Assembly: GCA_023055505.1 (NCBI GenBank) | Contig: JALIRH010000002.1 | Coordinates: forward strand, 22,343,937 to 22,407,936 | Source of the DNA: Callipepla californica brunnescens | Lineage: Eukaryota; Chordata; Aves; Galliformes; Odontophoridae | DNA length: 64,000 bases | Direction of reading: 5' to 3' | Shown: piece by piece, positions 38,366-50,700 of the stretch | Numbering within the stretch: position 1 is the first letter of the stretch | How the letters are laid out: every line of letters starts with the position of its first letter | Position numbers and translations under genes: made by a program | The notes under the pieces: model-generated | Told to the model about the DNA's origin: nothing | Database searches by the model: none | What the model saw: the letters and a program-made list of their open reading frames with translations, nothing else

Positions 38366-41300
38366 TTCCTTCTCCTTTCAGGGCTCCTAAGTGTTCTGAT
38401 GAGCATTGGAAAGCCGATGACACAAATAGTCTTCCTGCCATAAGACTACAGTTTGGGAAATGTGCACACACTTATATCATACCAAAATTCAGCCATGATT
38501 TCATTCTTGCTTCTGAACTGTGCATTCAAAGTATGTTTTGGTATCCCTTTCAAGCCAGAGCAGTAATCCGTATACACCATCTTGGATTTTCACTGTAGCT
38601 GTTTTATAATCCAAATGTCTGCCACCGCCTTTGATTTCCTTTTGTGTGATTTCCCAGTGTCATTCCTTGAATTTTTAAGAGAATCTTAACTTTAAAGGAT
38701 TTTGTGCCTTACAGAGCACAAGACACATTATTTGTGGTTAGCAAATACAAATTAACATTTATTGTTTTAATTTTATTTTTCCAGGCCATTTCACCACATA
38801 ATTGTTGATTGCATAATTATATCTGCTAACTTCACATGCAGTTGTTTGTGTTCTAGTTAGGAGAAAGTTTACTAACAAAAGTTTCGAAGAGGTCATTTTC
38901 TGTGAATGGTGTTATTGTTTCTCCCAGCTACTTTGTTTGCTTCAAACTGTACACATATGCTAGTTTTGATGTCTTAAACTATGTACAAGAAAATCTTTTA
39001 AAAACAGGAATGCTGTAATTTCATTCACCAGAGAAGGAATCCAAAACTTACCAGTTATGAGGGTGAGCCCTGAGAAATATTGAGTGAACCATAAGGACTT
39101 GGAGAGTTGGTGGCACAGTAAAGAAGGCTGGAAGGTGCTTGTTAAAGGAACTTTGGTTATGTCTGCAAAACAAAGGGCATAATCAGATATCCAGCAAGGT
39201 CAGATGACACTGGCATTGAATAGTTCTGCAGTCCCTGCAACAGTTTGTCCTGCCTTTGGACTTGGTCTTTTCAATTTATCCGCTGGTAAAGGAAGGGCAG
39301 TAATAAATCTTGGTTTGTAGAATTCAGGTGGTCCGTATTGACTACATTCATCCTTCCACTGAGTCATAGGAAGTCCTCGCTGCAGGGTTCTGAAACAGGT
39401 AGCTTCTCCAAATCTCATTCATGCTAGTTCTTGGCACTAATTCTTTTACAGTAAAATCACTAGTAGACTGCATTGCATCTTCAGAACAAAAGCAAAGTCC
39501 TTTGGATAGTTTTAAATCTATGAGTGTCTACGAGTGTTTACATTTCTCAATTCCTGTAAATAACTGTGAACGCTTTTTTTCAAACTTAGAAATGGAGAAG
39601 CAAGACTTTTCTGCAAATTGTTAGATTTCCAATCTCTCTGTTAAAATTAAAAGTATACTGAAGAACGCTTTTCTTGTTTTGTTAATTTACTGACATTTCT
39701 CTTTGGGTTATTCTCTGTGCCTCTAAAAGCAAATCTGTATTTGGGTTTTCTATATTTAATAAGCATGACTGCTGTGCAGGTGATGGATCTGAGCATGAGA
39801 CTTCCACTGAGAGCCTGGTATAAGAACAGAGTCCTTGGGGCAAGTGTAGCAAGTCCTCTGCTGTCTGAAGGGTAGTCAGAGGCACTGTCGTTCCTTGTGC
39901 TCTGCAGATTGCCTTGACCTGACAGAGCCACCTTGTGTGCCATAAGCACTAGTTTTGCATGTCAGCATCATCCTCTGACATGTTGATTGTTCAAGCAATA
40001 ATTGTCAATTCCTTTCATTCTGAGGAAGGAAAGCAGGATATTTGCTCTTCAGACAGTGGCAGAAACAGGATTTTTTTAGTTTATGCTGCCTTTTAAGTTT
40101 TTGCTTCAAACCACTTTTCAGAGTCTATAAAAGCCCTGAAGATAAAAATAGTACCTACGTGTCAGATATTGACCAGCATTCCTTCACAGAGACACAGGAG
40201 AAATGATATACTCTCTCCTTAGTTAACTTTTGTGTTCCTTCAGGAAGGGCTTTGTGGGTGTTGCTGAATAACTTGCTTTTTCTTGAAGGAATACAGAAAA
40301 GCACGATGCCTTGATTTCCTCCTGACACCAACAAACATGATTGCATAGCTATGTCTGGGGCATTGGTTCAAGGCAGTCTTGAAAGAGTGAACGTCTATTA
40401 CTTAATCATCAGGAATGCTTAATAGTTTTGTCACAAGTGTTTTTCTTTTTGGAGGCTGTAAGTGTTTTTGCTGTCTTGCCACACCAGATACAAGAAGACG
40501 TGCCGTGATGAATTACCCAATGGGGATTCTGCTGCAGAAATTGATGCTTGCTAAATCAAAATCAAAGCTTTCTTTTGTCTCCTTTGGTCATTACAGAAAG
40601 CTGCTGGATTTTAAACGTCTGCTTCTAAGGATGGGATATGCACACATCATTGCGCGTTATTGCTGGCTTTTGAAAGGCTTTTTGCTGCAAAATAATATGA
40701 TTATGCAGATGTTCTGATACTGTTCTTTAAAACAGTTGATTGCAGATCTGATCATGAAAGATGATCAGCAGCTAGCATATATCATCATCTTTGGATCCAA
40801 ACTGGTTCCTCTGGGAGTCAGCTGTACTGTTTCAGTATGTTGTAATTAAATTGAGTGCTGTTTAGGTGTCAGAAATTACTTTATAATGCAGGATAATGGT
40901 CTTAAATAGGCTTATTTGCAGAGTGCAAATCATACTCTAGGAAGCTTCCATTCAAAGCTATATATTAAGAAAGAAAACAAGCACCCCAATTTCAGAAGGA
41001 AGAGAAAGAAATAATAAAAAAAAAGATTGATTTCTGATCAGGTCCCTAAACATCCTTGCATTGGAGTTAATCTGGACTTAATACACATCAGGATAACACG
41101 TTATATGTGAATTCCGCTTGTAAAGTGCCTTGTTTGAAATACTACTGAAGAAAAAAGATAGGTATTGTTTTTTATAGTTAAGGTTGGACGAGTGGGGGGA
41201 GATAAGTCTTTCAGTCAGTCCTTTAGTACTTGGAAAAACTCCTATACGTGCAGCAGATACTCAGGTGCCTGTCTCTTGTGAAGCTTCAGACAACATTAAT

Positions 41301-44300
41301 TCCAAGAAAAGTTTGTGAGAGTTGTGAGTACTCGGCATCTTGCAGAATTAGTCTAATGAGAAGAATGAAAGGGTAATGTTGCTAGGAAAATAATGGATTT
41401 ATATGCATAGTGAGAGCTGTTTGTAAATCAGCAGGTGGTTTCTAAAATATCAGAAATTAGCAAAATGTTTACTGATGTGATTTCTTTCAGAAAAACAAAC
41501 ATGTTTAAAAACACTTGAGTGTTAAAACTTCAAATGAGAAAAGCTGATTTTCATTTTGTCAGCCACCTTTTTATATGTGGTTTGAATGCTTGCACTTTTC
41601 AGCCTTGGGGACTTCATTTTATATATGTATACATATAAAGAATTGTACACACAGGTCCGAGTATTTCCTGGATAAAGAAAGTCACAGGATGTCAGGTGTC
41701 TAGTAAAAAAATAAATAAAAATGAAAATCCAATTAAAAAAATAAAAACCAATTTGCATGTGTGCCAAGTTTCATACACTGCTTTAAAATGCTACCCTGAC
41801 CCATACCCCTAAGTATCAGTTGAATTGTGTGCATCTTCTCTGGAAAGGTCTTAGACGTGGTGGAAAGAGGAGTGAGCTCAAAGACCTCTATTACAGTTTC
41901 CCCTTTCTTACTGAGTTTCACAACAAATCTCACCTGCAGCCCCTGCCCCCCAGTTCTTTCACCGATTGTACGGATGCGGAAATATGTGCTGCGGTAGATA
42001 CATAATTTAGAACAATTGTGCTAGCTTTATGCCCGAAGTCTTTCTTCATCTATCATTTATCTCACGATGTTATCTTTGGTACTCCATCCCCTTCAGTAAG
42101 CACAGCCTGACATGTCTCGTGGCCTTTACCTTCCACCATAAAAAAGAGATGGAAAAGCCGCTTGGCACCACCTGGAGAAGATGAGGCAGCCCTGGAGAAC
42201 GGTGCTGTAGGAGCAGGTGACTGATGCAGAGAAATGTGCCAGTCTGGGGACGCAGCTGAAGGATTGTAGTGGAGAAGGGGGAGGGGAAGGGGAGAAAAAA
42301 AGAGCAGGAACATTAATACATCTTCCTGAGGTTTGATGGGACATATACTGCCTACTGTTCCATCTGGTGCTTATGATAGCATGGCATATTAGCATGCTGC
42401 AAGTTCATAATGTATTCAGGGCGAGAAAACATCGCTTGCATACCAATTGAGGCATCCTCTTTCTCAGAGCTGCCTTTGAATTTCAATGATGTTTATGCCT
42501 TCTAAGCCATGACTGAGCTGAGCGTTTCCGCTCTTAGAGGAATAGCAGCAGTGAGGGACCCTTGCTAGCGTAGGTTTTTCTTTCTCTCTTTATATGTTCA
42601 TCCATTTTTTATTAAATTCATTTCTTCCTGTGTCCTCCAGATTTATTTTGTGGTAGAAGTTTAAAGGCAGGTTGAGGTTTTGGACCAGTTAATTCTGTCA
42701 CTTCTGTTAATATTCACTATTGTTTTAAGGTTTGAGTCTATCGTCTTTTTGTTAATCTCCAAATGCTGAATGGACTTTTTAATGACATTTTGATGAAATT
42801 ACTCTAAAAGCAGTGTCTTGAAGCATTTAAAAATAGCACATTACAATTCTGCTTTATATTCAGATTGCCCGTGTTGCTAAATTAAGAACAAACAATACTC
42901 TGAATTCTGCATTTCATGGCAAATTATTTGCGCCCTGCCTCTTCAAAGGTTCAGTTTAACTTGATGTGTGCTGCCATAATAGAAGAAGTGTCTGAAGCAG
43001 AGCAGGCATGTAAGTCTTTGTTGGATTGAGGTCTTTCTATTGATCCCCTTGCAGGAAAAGTGTATGTTCATTCTGTCTCTCCCTGTCCCGTTCTCCTTGA
43101 AATTCTGCAAAGATTGACGCTTGTCTGGGGACAATCTGAAAACCGCACTGTAGAATCTCTTTGACTGCATGTTTTGTTTCTGAACTTGTCAAAGATTGTG
43201 ATCCCTTTATGGCTTGGCGTCGTGAAACTCTTGGAACTCCTCTTTCCAGTAGGCTTCGGAAGTGTGATGCTGACACAAACAGGGAAGGATATTTGATGTG
43301 GGAGTAATATGAGGATACTCATACCATTTACCTCTCTTGGATATTGTGCTGCTAAGCTGCTTCGGAAGTTTGGAAATTTTACCCTAAAAATTAGACCCTA
43401 CTCGCTACTCAGGAGGGCAGAATATTAAGGCAGTATCTCTGGTGCATACCTGTGTAATGAATGTGTGTGGTGTCTGGTCCTCTACACACACAGCTGGGCT
43501 CTGCCCAGAACTGACTGTGGTTTGAGGCTTTAGCTTAATCTTTAAGGTGTGTGAATGTAATGTTAATATCACTTTAATCAGAATGGACTAGGTGGCACTT
43601 TGAACTCCTTCACTCTAATTTAGTGTTAATCCACTTGATTACTGGAAAATAAAAGATCTTCCCATAGTTCCGATCCTTTCTTTCAGATACATCCAGCTGT
43701 GATTGTTATAAATATTTTCAGGTGGCCATTTAGCCACTCTTGCATAGATAAGAAATGAAAATGCATTAGTCATCTTGACAAAGAACAATTTGACTTCTTT
43801 CTGTTCACTCTCTCAGTATCTGTTGTCTGATGTTTTAAGAACATTCCTTCTTTATTGTCAGTGCATTTAGACCTACATACTAATGTCTTGGCTTAAATGC
43901 TAATTATTATTAATATTATTTTTTTCTTAATACATTCAGGAAGGCTAATGTTACTGAATAGGAATGTGGAGGAGGTAATGTGGGTAATTCAAGCAAGTTT
44001 AGTCAGCACTTACAAGATTCTTGAAATGTTTCTTGATGTCCTACAGAACTGTTAACATCTGCACAGCTTGTGAGAAGAGTCACATTTATTACAGCTGTAT
44101 GCTAGCTAGAATGTGAAAGAAATGGAGGGATCAGAGTTAAGAATGAAGCAGCTGGTTTTCAGTACAGAGATTTATCATTTTACTGTCATTACAGACCAAC
44201 TAAACTCTGCTTGGACTCTTTTGCTTCAGCTGCTGTGCCGTGGCAGATTGAAGGCTTGGGAATAGCTATCAGTAGATATAGTCCAATGTACACGTGATTT

Positions 44301-45812
44301 AAAAGAAAACAAAGCTTTTTTTTTTTTTATAGTTCAGCACTACTAGCAGTTGTTTCAGTATAACATAACATGATGCAGAGCATGAGTTTAAAGTCTACCT
44401 TTGAAATTATTGGAAAAAGGAGAATGATAGAGACATTGTTTTTAACAGTAAGACAAATGAACAAGATCCCAGGCCTGACTGAACGATGTGGTAGTACCTA
44501 GGTGTGCTGGCATTACCTGCTGTCATCTCTCTTTTTGTGCTTGAAGAATACATGAGAGAAGGATAAGCAATATCAGAATCCCGTGTTCTGTTTCACTCAC
44601 AAAAATGACACATATATTTCCAGAATCAGTTTTTTGGTTTTTGTCCAAATTTTCTTCATCTTTTCTCCCTTCATTTCCTTCTGAGCCGCTGAGTCAGACT
44701 CAAGCCCAAGCTATGACAGTTTTGTAGCTATTTGTTGGTTGCAACAATCGTCATTCTGTTTCAATTAAGATCAAAGATTTTTGTAGCTTTGTTTTTCGTT
44801 TATCTATTTGATGTGAATAAAAGTTAGATTTCTTTTGTTCCCTCTGGTTACTGTAGCTTGGTATGATTGCTCTTACCTTTGTTCCCTAAACGTTTTAAGT
44901 GAGCCTATTCTGTTTTAGCTCAGTTAACTTCTTTATACTGTGCCTAAGCCTTTCATAGTATGAGTGCCAGGATCTTTTCCTGTACCTTCATGCTGTTGCT
45001 CAACAACTGAGGAAACTGAACATCTGTATTCCTGTTCTTTACAGCTCTCCTTAAATAGTGGATCTGAATCTTTTTCTTACATGTTCCAGTATGAAACCTG
45101 TTGTGTGTTTGGTTATAGTGCAAACTTGAACAGCTACCCATTTATAAACATATACTGTCTCCAGTAAGGAGCTTTGTGATGAAGAGCATCCTGTTCTGAG
45201 ATCTCTGTAAGAGTTGCATGAGGTATATCTATTCACTCACACTTTCAGTTCTTTGTACTGTGATCTATAGCAGATGTCCACTGCAATAACCTTCTTTGCT
45301 TTTTATCCTTCTATCTAACCTTAGACTTTTCACTGGTACAGTCATCATCATTTAATTATAGCATATGGCACTGTAAGAGCACTAACGTATAATTACTGTC
45401 TCCTCTTCTTCCATTCTCCTGATACCACAGCACAGGCAAAGCAAAATTTTTTAACATTTCAATTATGAAATTTGCTGCATTTGATCCAGCTCACCACTTT
45501 TTCATTCTGCAGTGGTGGTTTTAGTTTCTAAAAGTTTATTTCCACGTAGGCTCGTGGAAACACATTTTATCTTAATTTTCAGTAGGCTGTTGGCATTGGA
45601 ACAGAATTACGTGCAAAACTGAGTAGCTCTGTAAGTCAGAGCCCATAATCACCTTTGGAAATGACCTGTTAAGTTTCTAATAGGTAATTTGTATGCACAG
45701 TTACTGAAGCTACTTGCTCTGTTGCAATAATTATGAAAAAGATAATGGATAGGAACTCATTTGGGAACAAGTATACTTGTTAACTGTTTTGCATTTCATC
45801 CAGGTACTCTGA

Positions 45813-45865
45813 TTTTCCTTTTTTTTTTTTTCTTTTTTTTTTTTTTTTTCTTTCTTTCTCCTTTC
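45813..45865. repeat. 53-base homopyrimidine tract
   Basis: A T-rich run with a few C covers 53 bases without a purine and ends in CTTT units. It could be the reverse-strand A tail of an old retroinsertion, but no element body is recognisable next to it. Confidence 0.85.
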
Positions 45866-46904
45866 ATAATTTGGAATTTGCCTTGGATTGTTGTTGCAGT
45901 TCAGTGATCTTTTATTCCTTCATACATATCCAAAACAGTTTAAAGCTTTCTAGGCAACTACTGATGTATTTTACATAATTTATTCCAAGTGGAAACCATA
46001 AAGAAACATGTCCTCACAGGAGGTTTCGGTGAAGTCAGTATCTTTCTATGCTTTTGAACTGGTTCTGCCACTGGGATTTAGCTTTCTTACTAGGCATTTG
46101 GTGCCAGAAAGATGTTTTATAAAGATCTGTATGAGCTGCCCTTGTTTTTATTATTGCTACCCTGTTTACTATTTTATCTGTTTAACTGATGATAGATTAT
46201 TAAAAAAAAAAAGTCTCAGGTTTTATTCAGTTCTCTATATTTTGATGTAAGAAAAAAATTACACTAAGTTTTGGTGAAGTATTTTCAAATTTATATGTGG
46301 CTGTCCAACCTGGGCTGCTGTACCTGGACGCTGTGTGTGACTATAGGAATGTATCTGTCTGGTGTGCTGTGTTTCAGTTGTTGAGCATTTCCTATAAAGA
46401 AAGCCATCTTCCAAACAAGACTAAGTGCATATGTAAAGGTGTATGTGTATGTAAAAGAAAGGTGGAAAGAACCATCTGGCTTTTGGGTTGGCATAGATAT
46501 ATGACAGTAGGAGGCACTGAAACTATTCTTCTGTTGCAGCCTGTACAACCAAGGTCATACTTGAAAATATGCTTTAAATTCAGGCTCTTTGTTTGCTGTT
46601 GTTTTATTTTTTTCTTTTTTCTTTTTCCTGTTTTCTTTCTTTTGTTTTTTTAAGAGGCAATGTTGGTAGGCAAAATATAGAGAAAATGCTCAGTGTTTCT
46701 GCATGCATCGCAGAAGAGTACATACTGATGCACACATACATAGTATCATAAACTTCCCTTCATCTTTTGCATAGCTGAGGTTAACTTTCATAGAGTAATG
46801 GAAAGAACTTTTCTTTAAGTATCTTCGGTCTACTTTGTGAGTACCTTACTATTAATATTTAGCTTTCAGCACTGAATCTGTCTGCTCATGGCACCATATC
46901 GGCT

Positions 46905-46915
46905 CCCTCTGGTGG
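46905..46915 (-). promoter_or_regulatory. CTCF-like core site
   Basis: The minus strand reads CCACCAGAGGG, matching the central part of the CTCF consensus. Similar cores are at 8696-8706 (minus strand CCACTAGGTGG) and 43587-43597 (ACTAGGTGGCA, + strand). Short cores like this occur by chance, so occupancy is unproven. Confidence 0.25.
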
Positions 46916-47023
46916 TCAGCAGTCACCTGGAACAATTTCCCGTGGCTGTTAGCCAGGGGCTGCTCCCAGCCACTGTTTCTGTTTTACCTGACACCTGCAT
47001 GGCCTCTGTGAATGCTTCTTATG

Positions 47024-47041
47024 CTTGGGATTAATCCCAAG
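47024..47041. promoter_or_regulatory. Perfect 18-bp palindrome with paired TAATCC sites
   Basis: CTTGGGATTAATCCCAAG is self-complementary. It contains two overlapping inverted GGATTA/TAATCC cores, the sequence preferred by K50 homeodomains of the OTX/PITX/GSC class. It sits in non-repetitive intron about 110 bases from a CTCF-like core. Confidence 0.4.
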
Positions 47042-47740
47042 TGTCTTCCCCCATGAAGTCAGACCACTGTGCTGCCCTATCAACTATTCTCTGCAAAATT
47101 TCTTTTCTCCCATTGACTGTCGTTTCTTTTCTCATTAAGACGGCTCCTCTTCTCAATGAAGCAAACACACATATATCCAAGGTGACTCAAGGGGGATGTT
47201 GTCAGGACTGAAGACCAAATGTATGATAAGGACATGTCTGTTTCCCTAGCACAGAGAGAATTAAATGTGCTTCACATGAGGATAGCATGCACAAGAAACT
47301 CACCATGTTACCAAGGGTTAAGTGCACTCACATAGAACATTCAGAGTTCAAATGCATCAAGCTTCTTTACTTTGTCAATATTTCTCTTACACTTGTAGCA
47401 CTGAGTGGTTTCTCTCTGGTGTCTGACTTCTCACCCTGCAGTTTCCCCTCCATTTAACATTCCCTTCAGTGTAATTGAGGACTATTTCTTTCATCTTTTT
47501 CTAAAGTAGAATGTAAAAAAAGAAATAATAAAAAAAAATCACAGTATTTTTATGTATAGAAGCAACTAAGTAAAATTTGATTTAATGTATTAGTGCATGT
47601 GCATACACATGCACACACCTGTACATCTATAAGAAGTCATACTGATCCACGAAGGTCAATATTAAATGACTTAGTTTAATTTGTAGGTTGGCTGGCTTGA
47701 AGAAAATGAGGACAGGTCCTATAAATGTAGAAAACATTTT

Positions 47741-47755
47741 TGTGTGTGTGTGTGT
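47741..47755. repeat. (TG)n microsatellite
   Basis: A short uninterrupted TG run of seven units in intron 1b. Confidence 0.85.
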
Positions 47756-50700
47756 TTGTTGAGGAAAACAAATACCTTTCATTTGAATCTGCTGCTCATG
47801 AAATAAAACGTGTTTTGTACAACTGTCAAACATGGCAATATTGTGATCTGAAATTGTTTTAATATTTTGCTAATGTTTTCTGTGGTTTCTGTAATAGTTG
47901 TTGATTTTTTTCTTTTTTTTTCTTTTTTTTTTTCTGTCTGATATTTAAAATTCAAAATCAGGACACTTTAAAACAAGGAGGTTGTAAGTTTTTTTGGTGC
48001 AAGACTAAAGGTTAATGCCTAGAAAAGTTGCATATAATTGTATGCAGTGAAGCTGTCTCTATTGGTTTACCTGTGTCTGTTTTCATTGTCTAAAGTTAAG
48101 CAGATACTCCTGATTCTTCTAAGGAGTGGAGAAAAAAGGCTTATCCAGCACCTCTCTTCCTGTGGGAGCTAACCTGATTTCTGTGCTAGTGGGTATTTGT
48201 GTGAATTCACTGCAGGCTGGTTTTATGTTGGTGTGATGTGCATGTTTCTTCCTTTTTCGCCTTCCTTTGTGTGATTATGTTACTTGATATTAACACTTAA
48301 GCATGTTATTGTAGGCTGGACAATTGTTCTGACACATACTTTTATTAATGGTAACCTTTGTTTTTCTTGTGAACTCATTTGTCAGAAAGTAGTATCGCCT
48401 CATTGAAGACAGCATTTGAGATGGAAGGTCTTGACTTTATGTAAAGTATGAGAATCTTTCTCCCCCATTCCCACTCACCCTACTGCAGCTTTCAGGTGTG
48501 ATCCAGTGCCCAAAATAAAACACAGTTGGTGTGACATGCAACATCCAGGAGGAACTGGCTTGAAACTAATACTATTTTCTCACATTTTATCTAGGCAGTC
48601 GGTCATGTAAACACAAGATGTTTTTAATGGCACCATTTGGTGATGTGAAATAATAGTCTCCCAGAGTGTTTATTTCCATAATTGCCAAGGTCCTGATTAG
48701 GATAGTAAGTCTCACTACTTAGACACTGTCACTGTTTGATACAGAGATTGTCTTTTGCACTACATTTCCCCTTCTCCATCACTGGCAGTAGTAACAATGG
48801 CAGCATCCAATGGTTCCTAGGGGAACTCTGTTTCAGCATACATTTTTCACTGATGGATTAATATCTGGCTTGATAAATTAGAGGCTCTGAATTTTCCTTT
48901 TCAATGATTATAGGATTCTTATCTCCTACTTTAGCTATCTGTGATAGGTGGCAGAAATACAGCAGGAGTGGTATTCATAGTTGGAAGGCAGTTTAGAGTT
49001 TTGCCACCCATCTGATCTCCTTGTTGCTATGGTCTTGCTATACACCTGGCATAAGAAAGCAAACTTTTCATTGTTTGTATTACCACAGAGAAGAATTAAG
49101 TTCCTTGACAAGAGGAGCTGTGCAGTCTGATAAAAGGGGGATTTTGTAGATCGATTTTCCCATTGAGAAGTATTCTGTCCTGGAGTGGTCAGCATCAGAC
49201 CTTATCCAACCAAATCTTGACTTGCATGTGGCCAATTCATCATGAGCAAACCGAGGTGTACATTTACTATCTTCTCAGTAGTCTGTTTAGATGCTTAACC
49301 ATGGAAAAATGTCAGCTCCTACCCAAGTATATCATTCTGTACAAGCATAAATTACTTACGGCATGTTTTATAAATACAAGTGAAGCTTTTTAATAGTACG
49401 GCTACAATAACTTTTTTTGCTGGCAGAATAATTTAACACCTAATGTTGTCCTGAATCTAAATAGCTTATTTTAGATTACTTTATCTACCCTGAAATTATA
49501 TTAGAGACTTCAGTTCTAGTTGAATTTAATGGAATCCTGGCATCAGTACTCTCCTAGGACTTCTCTAAAATGAGTATAACTATGCCTCACACTCAAATTT
49601 TTATTTTTTTTTTAATATTGCATAAGCACATTCAAATGGAGGGATTTGGACTTATTTTGCTTCAGACTTTTAGCTGTGTTTAATGAACAATTTACTGTTA
49701 ATTCTGGATCTTATAGACTTTAGATTAAAGCAAGCAAGTCTGTAAATCTTAGCTGGCATTGGGGAAAATGTTTTACTCTTCCTGAAGGTGGGAGTAATGT
49801 GTGCAAATTATGATGTGGTATGTAAGAGACGATAGACGATAAACCACTCCAGTTTGTTGCTGATGATATTTGATTTTCTTAGCTATCAGTTTGACTTCAT
49901 CTGTAATTTATCAAATAACATGCTGCCCTGCCAGGGATTGTTCTTCCCACAAAGTTGCCAACAAAAGAAGCTGAGTTACTCACAGATGAGCCTTTGGGAA
50001 CTCTTATCTGAAAACCCCATGATTTTTTTCTATGAAAAATAGGAGGAGAGCTTGCTAATGTAAAGGAGTTGTGCTTTTAGGGGAGGCCAGGGAGTGAATT
50101 TGACCAATTCCTTCTGCTCTTCTTTCTGTTCTGAAGGTAGTGCATACTTCTTCATTTGTTTTGTGCCTAACCTTCAGAGGTCTGGTTTTGAAATAGTTTT
50201 TGTTATGTTAAGAAAAAATAAAGACACTCAAAACAATAGTTCTTGTTTGGTAGTTTGTCAAGAAAAATAAAGTGGAAGAGATCCAGGAAACAGAGTGAGG
50301 AAAATAACATTTTGATAAAAGATCTGGGAATACTAACTTCCTAAGTGCATTTATTATAAATACATATAAGCATGTTTATGATGCTTGGTGGGGTATTTAA
50401 AATAAATCTACACTGTCCTTACTTTCAATGCAGGTTGACCAATATGCATGCATTCAGCTGTGAGATTTCCAGACTTTATACTGGAAAGGATGGGCAGCTG
50501 CCACTCCATAGTTTGTCCCCTATTTTGTCTGTTTGTTCTTGCTCAAGTACTTCATAAACTGATGGGGTAGTAGTTGATCTTCATTTAGCATGTGTTCTTC
50601 CCCGTGATTTTCCATGGTAAAGCCTGAAGGGGGGAGGGAAAATGGATTGCAATTTTCCCGGTATTCAGTTTTTAATTATTAAATAAAAGTGAATTTATGT

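Noticed and set aside
38242..38598. 118-codon + frame with hydrophobic start
   Set aside because: The start resembles a signal peptide by chance; the rest has no known domain, and no promoter or exon partner is seen.
41622..41637. 16-bp AT-rich palindrome around GTATAC
   Set aside because: Composed of TA/TG alternation, expected from microsatellite-like DNA.
45813..45865. Possible A tail of a minus-strand retrocopy or SINE
   Set aside because: No adjacent retrogene or SINE body and no target-site duplication could be recognised; kept only as a simple repeat.
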